A program made the translations under genes and the position numbers. From assembly GCA_024276605.1 (NCBI GenBank), contig JAJRWX010000046.1, positions 1-50,740 of the forward strand: DNA of 50,740 nt. The letters run 5' to 3'. Positions 17,456-26,130 of this stretch are shown in pieces. The notes under the pieces were generated by a model. The model saw nothing but the letters and a program-made list of their open reading frames with translations, had not been told where the DNA came from and did not search any database. The first letter of the stretch is position 1. Each line of letters begins with the position of its first letter. The stretch comes from Planctomycetota bacterium. GTDB lineage: Bacteria; Planctomycetota; Phycisphaerae; UBA1845.

Positions 17456-17971
17456 AATTTTGCCAGTTCACTCAAAGTGAGGCTATATGTCGGTGACGAC
17501 TTGGCTTCACCCAACATGGAATCCTTCTGCTACTATTCTCTGATTCAGCGATCGAGTTGGTAGAAGAAATTTTTGTGTTGAATTAGTACCGATATATTCG
17601 TCGGTTATTATAGGACGTTGTATGGCGGTTGTTTCGCTATCGTGCAAAGGCGTTGGATGGGATATTTGGGCTGAGATTTGTCTTGTGAATAGATAGATTG
17701 CGTGAGACGGGCAGTTATCGGTATTCGGTATTTTTTTGATATATTACTGAAAAAAATCTTATTAATAGGTTGAATACGACGCTGGATTCATGTAGGATGA
17801 TCGCGCTAGGTTCTAGAAATATCAGATTTGAAGCTCGGTATTTTGGTTCCTGTGTTTTTTGGCTGTGGCTTTTGGTGTGTGTCAAGAGCTTAACATTATG
17901 GATATGTGAAGTTTTAGACGTCACATATTAGAAGATTGTGTGTGGTAGGAGTGGAAGTAAAGGGGCCTGCT
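17456..17971. other. AT-rich divergent intergenic region
   Basis: About 515 bp separate the subtilase (minus) from the PEP-CTERM gene (plus). It is T-rich and has several poly-T and poly-A tracts (for example near 17729 and 17752). A 69-residue minus-strand frame at 17715-17924 has no ribosome-binding site and no recognisable motif. Promoters for both flanking genes must lie here, but none is clear. Confidence 0.4.
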
Positions 17972-18583
17972 ATGTTTAAGCGGTGTTTGGTTCTTTCGGT
18001 TCTAGTAGCCGTTATTGGATTTTCTAGTACGCGTGTACAGGCGAACATTGCCTTTGACGCCATGGGTAGTCCTACACCAACCGGTAGTTGGTATCAGGGC
18101 TTTAACCTGACGACTGATGTCAGCTTTAACAATCTAGGTTTGGTTCTTACACCAATGCCCGGTGACGACGGTACGTCAGGGTTTAAGCCGCCGGCCTGGG
18201 ACTTTTCCGTTTCTCCACTAGGCTCAACTTCGGCCTCCTGGACTAACACACTTAACGTAGGAAATAACATCACAGTGGCCTCGGGGGCTGCGACTAATGA
18301 CTTGTATTGGCGCTCTCATTTTTGGGGAGATATGTCAACACAGAGCTTTGTGCTGACAGCCTTTACCTTCGACAACTATCTTACGACTGATTCCATCCAA
18401 ATCGCAGCGGCTTCTTGGGACGGCTCAGTGTGGGATTTTTTCACACCACCAACGCTGACTTGGGATGAATTTGTAAGTCGGGGTGGTACTGATCTTGGTG
18501 GGGTTGTTGTCCCTGTTCCTTCATCTGTATGGTTGGGATTGATCGGTATAGCTGTCTGCGTTCCGTTGGTTCGCAGATTTTAG
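17972..18583 (+). CDS. Secreted protein with a PEP-CTERM-type sorting signal
   Basis: I choose ATG 17972, because an AAGGGG site lies about 8 bases before it and a signal peptide starts there (MFKRCLVLSVLVAVIGFSS, cleavage after VQA). The frame also opens at 17936, without such support. The mature part is rich in Thr, Ser, Asn and Trp with no known domain. The C-terminus has the three-part PEP-CTERM layout: a Pro-Ser motif (VPVPSS), a hydrophobic helix (VWLGLIGIAVCVPLV) and a basic end (RRF). Exosortase is expected to cleave and anchor such proteins; none is encoded in this window. The function of the mature domain is unknown. Confidence 0.75.
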   Translation: MFKRCLVLSVLVAVIGFSSTRVQANIAFDAMGSPTPTGSWYQGFNLTTDVSFNNLGLVLTPMPGDDGTSGFKPPAWDFSVSPLGSTSASWTNTLNVGNNITVASGAATNDLYWRSHFWGDMSTQSFVLTAFTFDNYLTTDSIQIAAASWDGSVWDFFTPPTLTWDEFVSRGGTDLGGVVVPVPSSVWLGLIGIAVCVPLVRRF

Positions 18584-18718
18584 AACTTTGCCGCTCGCCA
18601 ACACATCAGAGAATGCCGGAACCAGTATCCGGGTATTGTGATGTAGGGTTTGGTGGAGTCGGTGTGGTGTGACGACGTTTCGAGGTCTGATTTTTTAAAT
18701 ATTATGAATTCATTCACC

Positions 18719-18746
18719 CCGCTCGTTTTAGACGAGCGGTTTTTTT
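18719..18746 (+). terminator. Strong rho-independent terminator after the PEP-CTERM gene
   Basis: A perfect 7-bp stem (CCGCTCG/CGAGCGG) with loop TTTTAGA is followed by seven T residues. It lies 136 bases after the stop codon at 18583. It isolates the aldehyde dehydrogenase gene from upstream transcription. Confidence 0.85.
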
Positions 18747-18774
18747 ATGCGCTGAAGTAGCGATCGTAGGGACA

Positions 18775-18803
18775 TTGATTTCGGCGATTATCGCCGATTT
18801 AAC
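18775..18803 (+). promoter_or_regulatory. Promoter-like pair with a palindrome filling the spacer, upstream of aldehyde dehydrogenase
   Basis: TTGATT (18775-18780) and TTTAAC (18798-18803) are 17 bp apart. The spacer is exactly the palindrome TCGGCGA-TTA-TCGCCGA. A repressor bound between the two boxes is a plausible reading. The start codon is 200 bases downstream, so the leader would be long, and no other feature was seen in it. Confidence 0.4.
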
Positions 18804-19002
18804 GTTATATCAGACATGAAATGAGGTATGTTCTTAGCCATGTATGGTTGCCAGTTTTAAGGCGGCGTGTTATTTTCCACCGGGCTGGGGTGGTACGGGT
18901 AGATTCTATCGAGTTTATGGGAATAGTCGTGCCGGAATATGAACCAGCCTGTAGATTTGGTTTTCGTCATAGCATCAAGCACAATAACAAGTTAGGGGAT
19001 AA

Positions 19003-20475
19003 ATGATGGCTAATACAATCACACCACCACGCGTAGTGGACCAAAAATTATTCGTTGATGGCAAGTGGACGGACAGTGCCAGTTGTGAGACGTTCGAAAC
19101 GCTCAATCCAGCCACCGGGGATACGATTTGTCAGGTGGCAGCAGGCGACAAGGCCGATGTTGACATAGCCGTAAAAGCTGCGCGGCGTGCTTTTGAATCC
19201 AAAGCCTGGACGCGTATGAGTGCGGCTGAGCGTGGACGATTGCTTTATAAGCTGGGTGATCTTGTAGAAGCGCATGGTCAAGAACTTGCCGCGCTAGAGA
19301 GTTTGGATAACGGCAAACCGATCCGTGATGCGCAGTATGTTGACATACCGATGACAGCGAATGTGTTTCGGTATTACGGCGGTTGGGCGGATAAGATTCA
19401 CGGCAAAGTCATTCCGATGGCTGGTCCGTTTCATGCACACACGCGACACGAGCCTGTCGGTGTAGTTGGGCAGATTATCCCCTGGAATTTTCCCGCGCTG
19501 ATGGTTTCGTGGAAGTGGGGGCCTGCGCTGGCGGCGGGTTGTACGGTAGTGCTCAAACCTGCTGAACAGACCTCGCTTACAGCGCTAAGACTTGCGGAGT
19601 TAACGGTGGAGGCGGGATTCCCGGAAGGTGTCGTGAATGTCGTTACGGGTATGGGGCCGACGGCGGGTGCGGCTATTGCTGAGCATATGGACGTGGACAA
19701 GGTGGCCTTTACCGGCAGCACCGAAGTTGGACAGTCGATTATGAAGGCGGCTGCAGATAGTAATCTCAAGCGTGTGTCACTGGAACTCGGCGGTAAGAGC
19801 CCCAACATTATTTTTGCAGATGCAGACATCAAAAAAGCGGCGAACTTTGCTTACGCGGCGCTCTTTTTCAACATGGGGCAATGTTGTTGTGCGGGGTCGA
19901 GATTGTTGGTGGAAGATCGTGTTTACGATGAGGTGATGGAGATAATCACTGCCAAGGCGAAAAAGCAGGTGCTCGGTGATCCGTTTGAGGAGAGCACGAC
20001 ACAAGGGCCGCAGGTTTCCAAGGCGCAGATGGACCGCATTTTAGGTTACATCGAAACGGGGAAAAATGAGGGCGCATGCTGCGTGACCGGTGGGCGGAAG
20101 CTCGACCGTGCCGGTTATTTTGTCGAGCCGACAGTGTTCGATGGCGTGAAGGCAGACATGAAAATTGCACAGGAAGAGATATTCGGTCCTGTGCTTACCG
20201 TGCTGAAATTTAGTGACATCGATGAGGCGATACAACTAGCGAACGATACGATTTATGGCCTAGCTGCGGGTATTTGGACGCAAAATATCAACACGGCCAA
20301 TCGAGTGGCGGCCAGTGTGAAAGCCGGTTCGGTATGGGTGAATTGTTACAACGCGTTCGATCCTACGATTACGTTCGGCGGTTTTAAGATGAGCGGATTT
20401 GGTCGGGAACTTGGTGAATACGCGCTGGCAAATTACACCGAGGTAAAGGCGGTTGTTACCGCATTGGGTAAATAA
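19003..20475 (+). CDS. NAD(P)+-dependent aldehyde dehydrogenase (ALDH superfamily)
   Basis: The 490 residues are the usual length for this family and run without gaps from the N-terminal FVDGKW to the C-terminal oligomerisation strand (GRELGEYALANYTEVKAV). Catalytic residues are visible: Asn162 in PWNFP, Lys185 in LKPAEQTSL, the general base Glu261 in LELGGKSPN and the nucleophile Cys295 in GQCCCAGSR. It oxidises an aldehyde to the acid with NAD(P)+. The sequence looks most like the retinal/betaine-aldehyde group, but the substrate cannot be told. A GGGG site lies just upstream of two adjacent ATG codons (19003 and 19006). It stands alone; no alcohol dehydrogenase or choline gene is nearby. 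Confidence 0.93.
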   Translation: MMANTITPPRVVDQKLFVDGKWTDSASCETFETLNPATGDTICQVAAGDKADVDIAVKAARRAFESKAWTRMSAAERGRLLYKLGDLVEAHGQELAALESLDNGKPIRDAQYVDIPMTANVFRYYGGWADKIHGKVIPMAGPFHAHTRHEPVGVVGQIIPWNFPALMVSWKWGPALAAGCTVVLKPAEQTSLTALRLAELTVEAGFPEGVVNVVTGMGPTAGAAIAEHMDVDKVAFTGSTEVGQSIMKAAADSNLKRVSLELGGKSPNIIFADADIKKAANFAYAALFFNMGQCCCAGSRLLVEDRVYDEVMEIITAKAKKQVLGDPFEESTTQGPQVSKAQMDRILGYIETGKNEGACCVTGGRKLDRAGYFVEPTVFDGVKADMKIAQEEIFGPVLTVLKFSDIDEAIQLANDTIYGLAAGIWTQNINTANRVAASVKAGSVWVNCYNAFDPTITFGGFKMSGFGRELGEYALANYTEVKAVVTALGK

Positions 20476-20599
20476 TTCACGTTTTGATGAAAGCCTGCAT
20501 GAGAAGTCGAATATGGATACAAACTAACCAATCACCGATGATAAGTGTCTATATGTTGTGTGCCATAAATCTACTGAACGAGTTTGTAAAGGAAACGGT

Positions 20600-21103
20600 A
20601 TGTCAGCTACACGCATCTTGGTGTTTACGACAGTCGTATTGGGCGTAGTCTCTTGGGGTTGCAGAACATCGCGTATTTCGATGATTCACCACGAGCCAAG
20701 GCCTGTGGTTTATACGAACGTTGCGGTGGGGCACGTTTGTACGGAAGAATGTTTGGATCATTATTACAATGGTTCGGAGATTGTGGTTCTTCGCCGGCAT
20801 AGGCATGGGTATGGTTGCGGGCACCGCTGGGATGGTCATAACTGGGTTGTGATACGCAGGCCTCGTCGACACGCTAACGTGGCGCCACGTGTGGCTGTGA
20901 CAACCACGCATCATCATGGTCCAGCATGTGGATGTGTTTATAACCGTGCTGGTAGCAAGTGGGTTAAAGTTTCGGCTGGGCATATTCATGGGGAAGGTTG
21001 TGGGCATGTGTTTTACAATGGGCGGTGGTCTTTAACCACGAAGTCGCCACATTACAAAAAACGCGATAAGATATACCCGAAAAGAGTTAGGCGCGGACAC
21101 TAG
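20600..21103 (+). CDS. Small lipoprotein with four His/Cys-rich repeats, possibly metal-binding
   Basis: ATG 20600 is preceded by AAAGGA and starts a lipoprotein signal (VSWGC, Cys21). After it, four imperfect repeats of about 20 residues occur: GHVCTEECLDHYYNGSEIVVL, HRHGYGCGHRWDGHNWVVI, HHHGPACGCVYNRAGSKWVKV and GHIHGEGCGHVFYNGRWSL. The shared pattern is H-x-H-G-x-x-C-G-x, an aromatic residue, about four residues, then W or E with hydrophobics. His and Cys clusters of this kind suggest binding of a metal such as zinc or copper, but that is inference. I do not recognise a named family. The C-terminus is Lys/Arg-rich. The TAG stop codon is supplied by the terminal repeat of the MITE-like element that begins at 21100. 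Confidence 0.65.
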   Translation: MSATRILVFTTVVLGVVSWGCRTSRISMIHHEPRPVVYTNVAVGHVCTEECLDHYYNGSEIVVLRRHRHGYGCGHRWDGHNWVVIRRPRRHANVAPRVAVTTTHHHGPACGCVYNRAGSKWVKVSAGHIHGEGCGHVFYNGRWSLTTKSPHYKKRDKIYPKRVRRGH

Positions 21104-21224
21104 TGCTGTGTCACAGCTTATTTTTCGGGTTCATCGAGGGTGGCATGGGCAAGGCTTTTTTTGCCCGTGGTGGCCACCGGACTTACCCATGCCACCCGAA
21201 TTCTTAGCTGTGACGAAGCACTAG
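21100..21224. mobile_element. MITE-like element, 125 bp, family A copy 1
   Basis: The ends are 21-bp terminal inverted repeats, CTAGTGCT[GT]... at 21100-21120 and its inverse at 21204-21224, differing at three positions. Just inside are inverted copies of GGGTGGCATGGG(C/T)AAG. The same element, longer and in the opposite orientation, is at 38431-38608. There is no coding capacity, so it would depend on a transposase encoded elsewhere. Confidence 0.7.
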
Positions 21225-21304
21225 AGTTGAAAAATAGCGCGTGAGCCGTTGGGTGCCCAGCACGTCGATATACATCTGGTGATGCTTGGGATATGCAGCC
21301 GAGA

Positions 21305-21351
21305 ACCACGGGTAAGCTGTGGGTAAGCTGTCGCTTACCCGTGCCACCCAC
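21305..21351. repeat. Partial family A element with a GGGTAAGC hairpin
   Basis: A perfect hairpin GGGTAAGC-TGTC-GCTTACCC (21321-21340) is followed by GTGCCACCCA. The hairpin plus CCACCC end is also found at 30800-30828. The terminal CTAGTGCT repeats are missing. The stretch 21225-21304 between this and the full MITE shows nothing else recognisable. Confidence 0.6.
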
Positions 21352-21413
21352 TAAAATTTGCGCTATACAGTACAAGCTATAGTGTTTCGCGTTCATGGGT
21401 GGAGCGTGCTTAC

Positions 21414-22538
21414 GTGCCAAACAACTTTGATGTAATCATCGTCGGCGGGGGTGTGGTTGGCTTAACGATTGCGCGGCGTTTGTCGCTTAGTGGTCGATCG
21501 GTCGGCCTATTGGAGAAAGGCGCTTGCGGGCAGGAAGCGTCATGGTCAGGGGCCGGTGTACTCACACCGACCAATCCACATCGTCAAGATTCTCTACACC
21601 GATTCAGGATGCGCGGTCTGGGATTATATGGTGACTTGTGTGCTGAGATTCGGGAAGAATCCGGGATTGATCCTGAGTATGAGCAGTGCGGCGAGTTAAG
21701 CTTATTGCTATCGGAACACGAAGTTAGTATGGCAGAGCCGGATGCACGTGCCGTGGCGGATCAAGCGATGCCGGATGGCAAGCCGGTGATAGAAATCATT
21801 CGCCCCGATGCACTACGTGACCTGGCGCCTTGGCTAATGACCGACCTTTTTGGTGCACGTCTGGTGAGAACAACGGCACAAGTACGAAATCCTCGTTTGA
21901 TGGCTGCGCTGTATGGGGCCTGTGAGAAGGCTCGGGTTGTGATTCACTAAAACGCGCCGGTGGTTGAGTTTATCATGCAGGGCCAACGCGTCGTCGGCGT
22001 TCGCACGGAAAAGGATGCTTTTTATTCGGATGCGGTGGTATTATGTGCGGGGGCCTGGTCGTCGCAGATTTGTGAACGACTGCGTACACTCATGCCTGTC
22101 CATCCGGTGAAGGGGCAAATTGTCCTGCTCAAGCTGGAAAGTCGTCCGTTTGGGCCGGTGATTTCACATGGGAAAGAGTATCTGGTCGCCAGACGTGACG
22201 GTCATGTGCTAATGGGTTCGACGGAAGAACCTGAGGCCTTGTTCAATAAGCGTAGTACGGCGGCTGGGGTTTCCAGGCTTATAGATATGGCACTCCGGCA
22301 TGTGCCGAGTTTGGCCCAAGGGTCTGTGGTAGGGACATGGGCGGGGTTGCGTCCGGGGACGCCGGATGATCGACCTTACATAGGGCCGGTACCGGAATAT
22401 GACGGTTTAATCGCTGCGACGGGGCATTTTCGCAGTGGTTTAATCCTAGCACCGAGTACGGCGGAGGCCGTCGAGTGTATGTTGGATGGGAGGAATTATG
22501 CTATCGATTTATCCGTGTGCCGGCCTGGGCGCACTTGA
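21414..22538 (+). pseudogene. thiO: Glycine oxidase-like FAD oxidoreductase (ThiO family), broken by one in-frame TAA
   Basis: GTG 21414 is preceded by GGAG at 9 bases; GTG 21399 is a possible longer start. The FAD-binding motif VIIVGGGVVGL is near the N-terminus. The family's ATGHFRSGLILAPSTAEAV lies near the C-terminus, so the whole DAO-type protein (about 374 codons) is present. However TAA at 21948-21950 interrupts it after CEKARVVIH. The frame resumes with NAPVVEFIMQGQRVVGVRT, where relatives read a continuous strand-loop-strand (often a Glu at the stop position). ThiO oxidises glycine to make dehydroglycine for the thiazole of thiamin; no other thi gene is here. Both halves look well conserved, so the mutation may be recent. 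Confidence 0.75.
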
Positions 22539-22583
22539 CAGGCGTGATGCCAGCGACGAACATTTTCGGCATACGTTAGGGGG

Positions 22584-22638
22584 GAGCAAGCTTCCTACAT
22601 ACATAGAGCAAGCTTCCTTTACTTGGAGCAGGCTTCCT
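22584..22638 (+). repeat. Three direct repeats GAGCA[AG]GCTTCCT upstream of ruvC
   Basis: Copies at 22584-22596, 22606-22618 and 22626-22638 are spaced by 22 and 20 bp, about two helical turns. They lie 51-105 bases upstream of the ruvC start. Iterated sites at this spacing would put bound proteins on one face of the helix. No match to a known SOS box was seen. Confidence 0.5.
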
Positions 22639-22688
22639 GTATCGGTAGTAGCAGTTTGAAGGCAACAGGCGAGGAGGACGTGAAACGC

Positions 22689-23195
22689 ATGGAGGCGGTT
22701 GTTTGTGGCATTGATCCTGGCCTGGAGACAACGGGTTACGCGATCCTGAGAAGTGATGGCCAACGACACACGGTTATCGATGCAGGTGCCTGCCGTTCTG
22801 ACACGAATACGACCCTTGCCATGCGTCTTGCTTCCCTCGAGAAAGACATCTCCTCCGTTTTTTCTGAACATCGTCCGATGGCTATTGCGGTCGAAGAACT
22901 TTATGCTCACTACAAACATCCGCGTACGGCGATATTGATGGGGCATGCGCGTGGTGTGATATTGATGGCAGCGGCCAGGCAGGGTGTTGAGGTGTATAAC
23001 GTTGCGGCGACGAAGGTGAAACGATTTATGACGGGCAACGGCCACGCCTCTAAAGAACAAATACAACAAGCCGTGAAGATGACGCTTCATCTGGATGCGC
23101 TACCGGCGCCTTTTGATGTTGCGGATGCATTGGCGATAGCGCTTTGTTGTGCGAGTGAAATTTGCAGGAATGATGCCAAGGTTATGGCAGTTTAG
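22689..23195 (+). CDS. ruvC: Crossover junction endodeoxyribonuclease RuvC
   Basis: The 168-residue product has the RuvC acidic residues: Asp in CGIDPGLETTGYAI, Glu in AVEELY, and the C-terminal DVADALAIA pair. It resolves Holliday junctions together with RuvAB. I choose ATG 22689, where GGAGG is 11 bases upstream; a frame reading back to 22623 runs through the direct repeats and has no conserved residues. It is the first gene of a ruvC-ruvA-ruvB set on one strand, with 30 bases to ruvA. Confidence 0.93.
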   Translation: MEAVVCGIDPGLETTGYAILRSDGQRHTVIDAGACRSDTNTTLAMRLASLEKDISSVFSEHRPMAIAVEELYAHYKHPRTAILMGHARGVILMAAARQGVEVYNVAATKVKRFMTGNGHASKEQIQQAVKMTLHLDALPAPFDVADALAIALCCASEICRNDAKVMAV

Positions 23196-23225
23196 TCTTT
23201 TATGTAAGAGAAGGCGAAACCATAG

Positions 23226-23855
23226 ATGATTGTTCGCTATACAGGTGTGCTAACCGATGTGGCTGAGGATGCGGTTATCCTTGAGCGGGATGGCGTGGCT
23301 AGAGAGGTGTTGGTCCCTGCTTTTGCGGTGATTGACCTGGCGCCAAGACGTGGTGAAGAGGTGACGCTGCACACGACGGAGTTGTTTGAGGGGAGCCAAT
23401 CGTCAGGGAATCTAGTGCCGCGCATGCTGGGTTTTGTGAGTGAAGAAGATCGAGCGTTTTTCTTACAGTTTGTTGGGGTAAAAGGTATTGGTCCTCGTAA
23501 GGCGCTCAAAGCGCTGGCCATGCCGGTGCGTAAAATTGCCACATGGATCGAGTCGAGCGATGCAAAGGCATTGGCCGGGCTGCCGGGTATTGGAAAACGG
23601 GCGGCGGAGCTGATGATCGCCTCTTTGAAGGGAAAGCTAAGTTCATTTGCGATACCCGATGATGGTGGCGATGGCGTGGGGGTGGTGCTGTCTAACGCAC
23701 AACAAGATGCGCTTGAAGTGTTGTTGGCCTGGGGTGATACGCGCTTAGACGCCAGGCGATGGTTACAGCGGGCGGGTGAATTAGAGTCTGGTCTGAAAAC
23801 AGCGCAGGATTGGGTACGCGTGGCGTATCGGGTGAAGTCCGGGGTATTGGGGTAG
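23226..23855 (+). CDS. ruvA: Holliday junction branch migration protein RuvA
   Basis: The 209 residues match RuvA throughout. There is an N-terminal OB-fold (about 1-63) and two helix-hairpin-helix motifs (FLQFVGVKGIGPRKALKAL and ALAGLPGIGKRAAELMIASLKGKL). A flexible linker and a C-terminal domain that contacts RuvB (about 155-205) follow. RuvA tetramers hold the junction and load RuvB. The gene ends 4 bases before ruvB, so the two are surely co-transcribed. Confidence 0.93.
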   Translation: MIVRYTGVLTDVAEDAVILERDGVAREVLVPAFAVIDLAPRRGEEVTLHTTELFEGSQSSGNLVPRMLGFVSEEDRAFFLQFVGVKGIGPRKALKALAMPVRKIATWIESSDAKALAGLPGIGKRAAELMIASLKGKLSSFAIPDDGGDGVGVVLSNAQQDALEVLLAWGDTRLDARRWLQRAGELESGLKTAQDWVRVAYRVKSGVLG

Positions 23856-23859
23856 CCAC

Positions 23860-24903
23860 ATGGCACGAGATCGGGTCATTTCGTCAGTATCTGCAGAACC
23901 GGATAAGCCGGTAGATGCTGCGCTGCGTCCGGAACATCTACAAGACATGATCGGTCAGCGCAGCGTGTTGGAAAAACTACATATTGCGATGTCCGCGGCC
24001 AAGCAACGCCATGAGTCGATCGAGCATATTTTGCTGGACGGGCCGCCGGGTTTGGGTAAGACCACACTGGCCAATGTGATTGCACGGGAGATGACAGGTA
24101 AGACGCCGCGGATTACGTCCGGTCCATCACTTACAAAGCAAGCTGATTTGATGGCGCTGCTGACTAATCTTGAGGCAGGAGATGTGCTGTTTATCGATGA
24201 GATACATCGACTGCCGACGATCGTCGAGGAATTTTTGTATCCCGCGATGGAAGACTTCCGCGTCGACTTTACGATTGAAGGCGGGTTGAGTGGTCGCGTG
24301 GTTAATTTTTCATTGAATCGCTTTACACTGATCGGTGCAACAACACGAGCGGGGCTGCTTAGCAATGCGATGCGCGACCGATTTGGGCATCGTTATCATC
24401 TCGAATTTTATTCGGCTGACGATCTAACGAAAATTTTGTGTCGTTCGGCCAAGCTTTTGGGTGTGGCTTATGCCAGTGGCGCGCTTGAAGCCATTGCCTC
24501 TCGCAGTCGGGGTACGCCTCGGGTGGCGAATCGGCTGCTCAAGCGGGTACGAGATTATGCGCAGGTGCGGGCGGATGGTGTCATGACCAGGGCTGTTGTC
24601 GATGAAGCGTTGGATATTCAGCAGATTGATTCGTTTGGGCTGGATGAATTGGATCGGGCTTTTCTTACAGCGCTCATCAAGGTCTATAAGGGAGGGCCGG
24701 CTGGGATTGAGGCACTGGCTGCGACAATGGGAGAGGAGCGCGATACGCTGGAGGATGTGGTCGAGCCGTATCTGCTGCAAATTGGATTTGTGATTCGCAC
24801 CAGGCAGGGGCGTCAGGCGACGAGCGAGGCGTATGAGCATATGGGGGTAAAGCCTAATCACGAGCGGACGATTGACGACGTGGCGGAATCGTCCCTATTT
24901 TGA
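23860..24903 (+). CDS. ruvB: Holliday junction branch migration helicase RuvB
   Basis: The 347-residue AAA+ protein has Walker A GPPGLGKTT (about 61-69), Walker B FIDEIHRL (about 111-118), sensor 1 (LIGATTRAGLLSNAMRDRFGH) with the arginine finger region, and a C-terminal winged helix (about 260-335). It drives branch migration using ATP on the RuvA-bound junction. Operon position and full length leave little doubt. After it, 24904-25151 holds no certain gene. A 22-codon frame at 25087-25155 overlaps the next start by TTATGA and could be a coupled leader peptide, but it has no conserved features. Confidence 0.95.
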   Translation: MARDRVISSVSAEPDKPVDAALRPEHLQDMIGQRSVLEKLHIAMSAAKQRHESIEHILLDGPPGLGKTTLANVIAREMTGKTPRITSGPSLTKQADLMALLTNLEAGDVLFIDEIHRLPTIVEEFLYPAMEDFRVDFTIEGGLSGRVVNFSLNRFTLIGATTRAGLLSNAMRDRFGHRYHLEFYSADDLTKILCRSAKLLGVAYASGALEAIASRSRGTPRVANRLLKRVRDYAQVRADGVMTRAVVDEALDIQQIDSFGLDELDRAFLTALIKVYKGGPAGIEALAATMGEERDTLEDVVEPYLLQIGFVIRTRQGRQATSEAYEHMGVKPNHERTIDDVAESSLF

Positions 24904-25151
24904 TCCTACCCAGGCTCCTGCGGGGGTGGGGTGGCGTTAGATTTGGTCATGTCGTAGTTGTGATCTATCATATCTTAAGCGCGTGTTCTTGTTGTGTTGT
25001 GGATGAATCCGTGCAGGCCTGTTTGCGGGTGTGTTCGGAGGCTGCTCGGCATATGGGCCACTTCCTGGTGGCGCGGTTCGATGAGGATGAGTGAGATTTT
25101 ACGAAGGTTGTTTGGTCGCGTGATTGAGTTGATGGATGTAAGGTTGGTGTT

Positions 25152-25994
25152 ATGAAGGTAGTGTTAGCTAGTTCGCGCGGTTTTTGTTTTGGTGTGGAAG
25201 ATGCCATTGAGATTGCCGAGATGGCGGTGGACAGTCGTGGCCAGGGTAAGGTTGTGGCGCTGGGGCCGGTGATTCATAACAAGCAGGTCGTGTCTCGATT
25301 GGAAGAGGCCGGGCTGGATCAATCGGGTGATTTGGAAACCATTGATCCATCGCGTGCGATGCTCATTCGTTCACACGGTGCGGGACCGGAGACGTTTGAG
25401 CGGGCGAAGGCGCGGGGTCTGGATGTTGTTGATGCGACATGCGTACTGGTAAAGCGCGCACAAAATGTGGTGAAACAACTGCACGAACGAGGATATCACG
25501 TGGTGATGATTGGTGATCCGAATCATCCGGAAGTCAAGGGTGTGATCGGGTATGCCCCGAATGTTACGGTGATTGATGAAGATACGGATTTAGATATTGC
25601 GCTACCTTATCGCGAGCGCTTGGGTATTGTAGCGCAGACTACGCATTCACCGGCTCATGTGGCGAAGATGATAGAAAAAATTCTGCTGCGTCCATTCCGC
25701 GAGGTGAAGATTGTCAATACGTTGTGTTTGGAAGTGACGCGGCGGCAGGAAGCTGCGATCTCGCTGGCGAAAGATGTGGAGGTGATGTTTGTCCTGGGCG
25801 GGTTGCATTCCGCGAATACACGGGAGATGGCTCGTATGTGTCGTGAATCGGGTTGTGACACACATCACATTGAGACCTGGGAGCAGTTTGATCCATCGAT
25901 GGTGAAGAGTAAAGCATTGGCTGGGGTGACGGCGGGTGCGTCTACGCCGGAGTGGGTAATTAACGATTTTGTGCAACATCTTGAGCGTATCTGA
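25152..25994 (+). CDS. ispH: 4-hydroxy-3-methylbut-2-enyl diphosphate reductase IspH (LytB)
   Basis: The 280-residue product keeps the three cluster-binding cysteines (Cys12 in RGFCFGV, Cys97 in DATCVLV, Cys192 in NTLCLEVTRRQ). It also keeps substrate-binding His42, His75 and His125 and the catalytic Glu127 (NHPEVKG). The [4Fe-4S] enzyme makes IPP and DMAPP in the last step of the methylerythritol phosphate pathway. No other MEP gene is nearby. The TTG/GTG-rich leader has only a weak AAGG site, so the start rests on family alignment. Confidence 0.94.
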   Translation: MKVVLASSRGFCFGVEDAIEIAEMAVDSRGQGKVVALGPVIHNKQVVSRLEEAGLDQSGDLETIDPSRAMLIRSHGAGPETFERAKARGLDVVDATCVLVKRAQNVVKQLHERGYHVVMIGDPNHPEVKGVIGYAPNVTVIDEDTDLDIALPYRERLGIVAQTTHSPAHVAKMIEKILLRPFREVKIVNTLCLEVTRRQEAAISLAKDVEVMFVLGGLHSANTREMARMCRESGCDTHHIETWEQFDPSMVKSKALAGVTAGASTPEWVINDFVQHLERI

Positions 25995-26130
25995 ATCGCG
26001 TATGACGAACCGTACTGATGGAATTTGATTGACGTAGCCATAATTGATGCTACTATTGTGTGTAGTGCTTGTGCCTGATGTGTGGTTGCGGCTACGCGGA
26101 GCATGATTGAAAAAACTGAAAGGAATGTTC

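Noticed and set aside
22509-23090. 193-residue minus-strand frame across ruvC
   Set aside because: Antisense to ruvC; the plus-strand product carries the catalytic residues.
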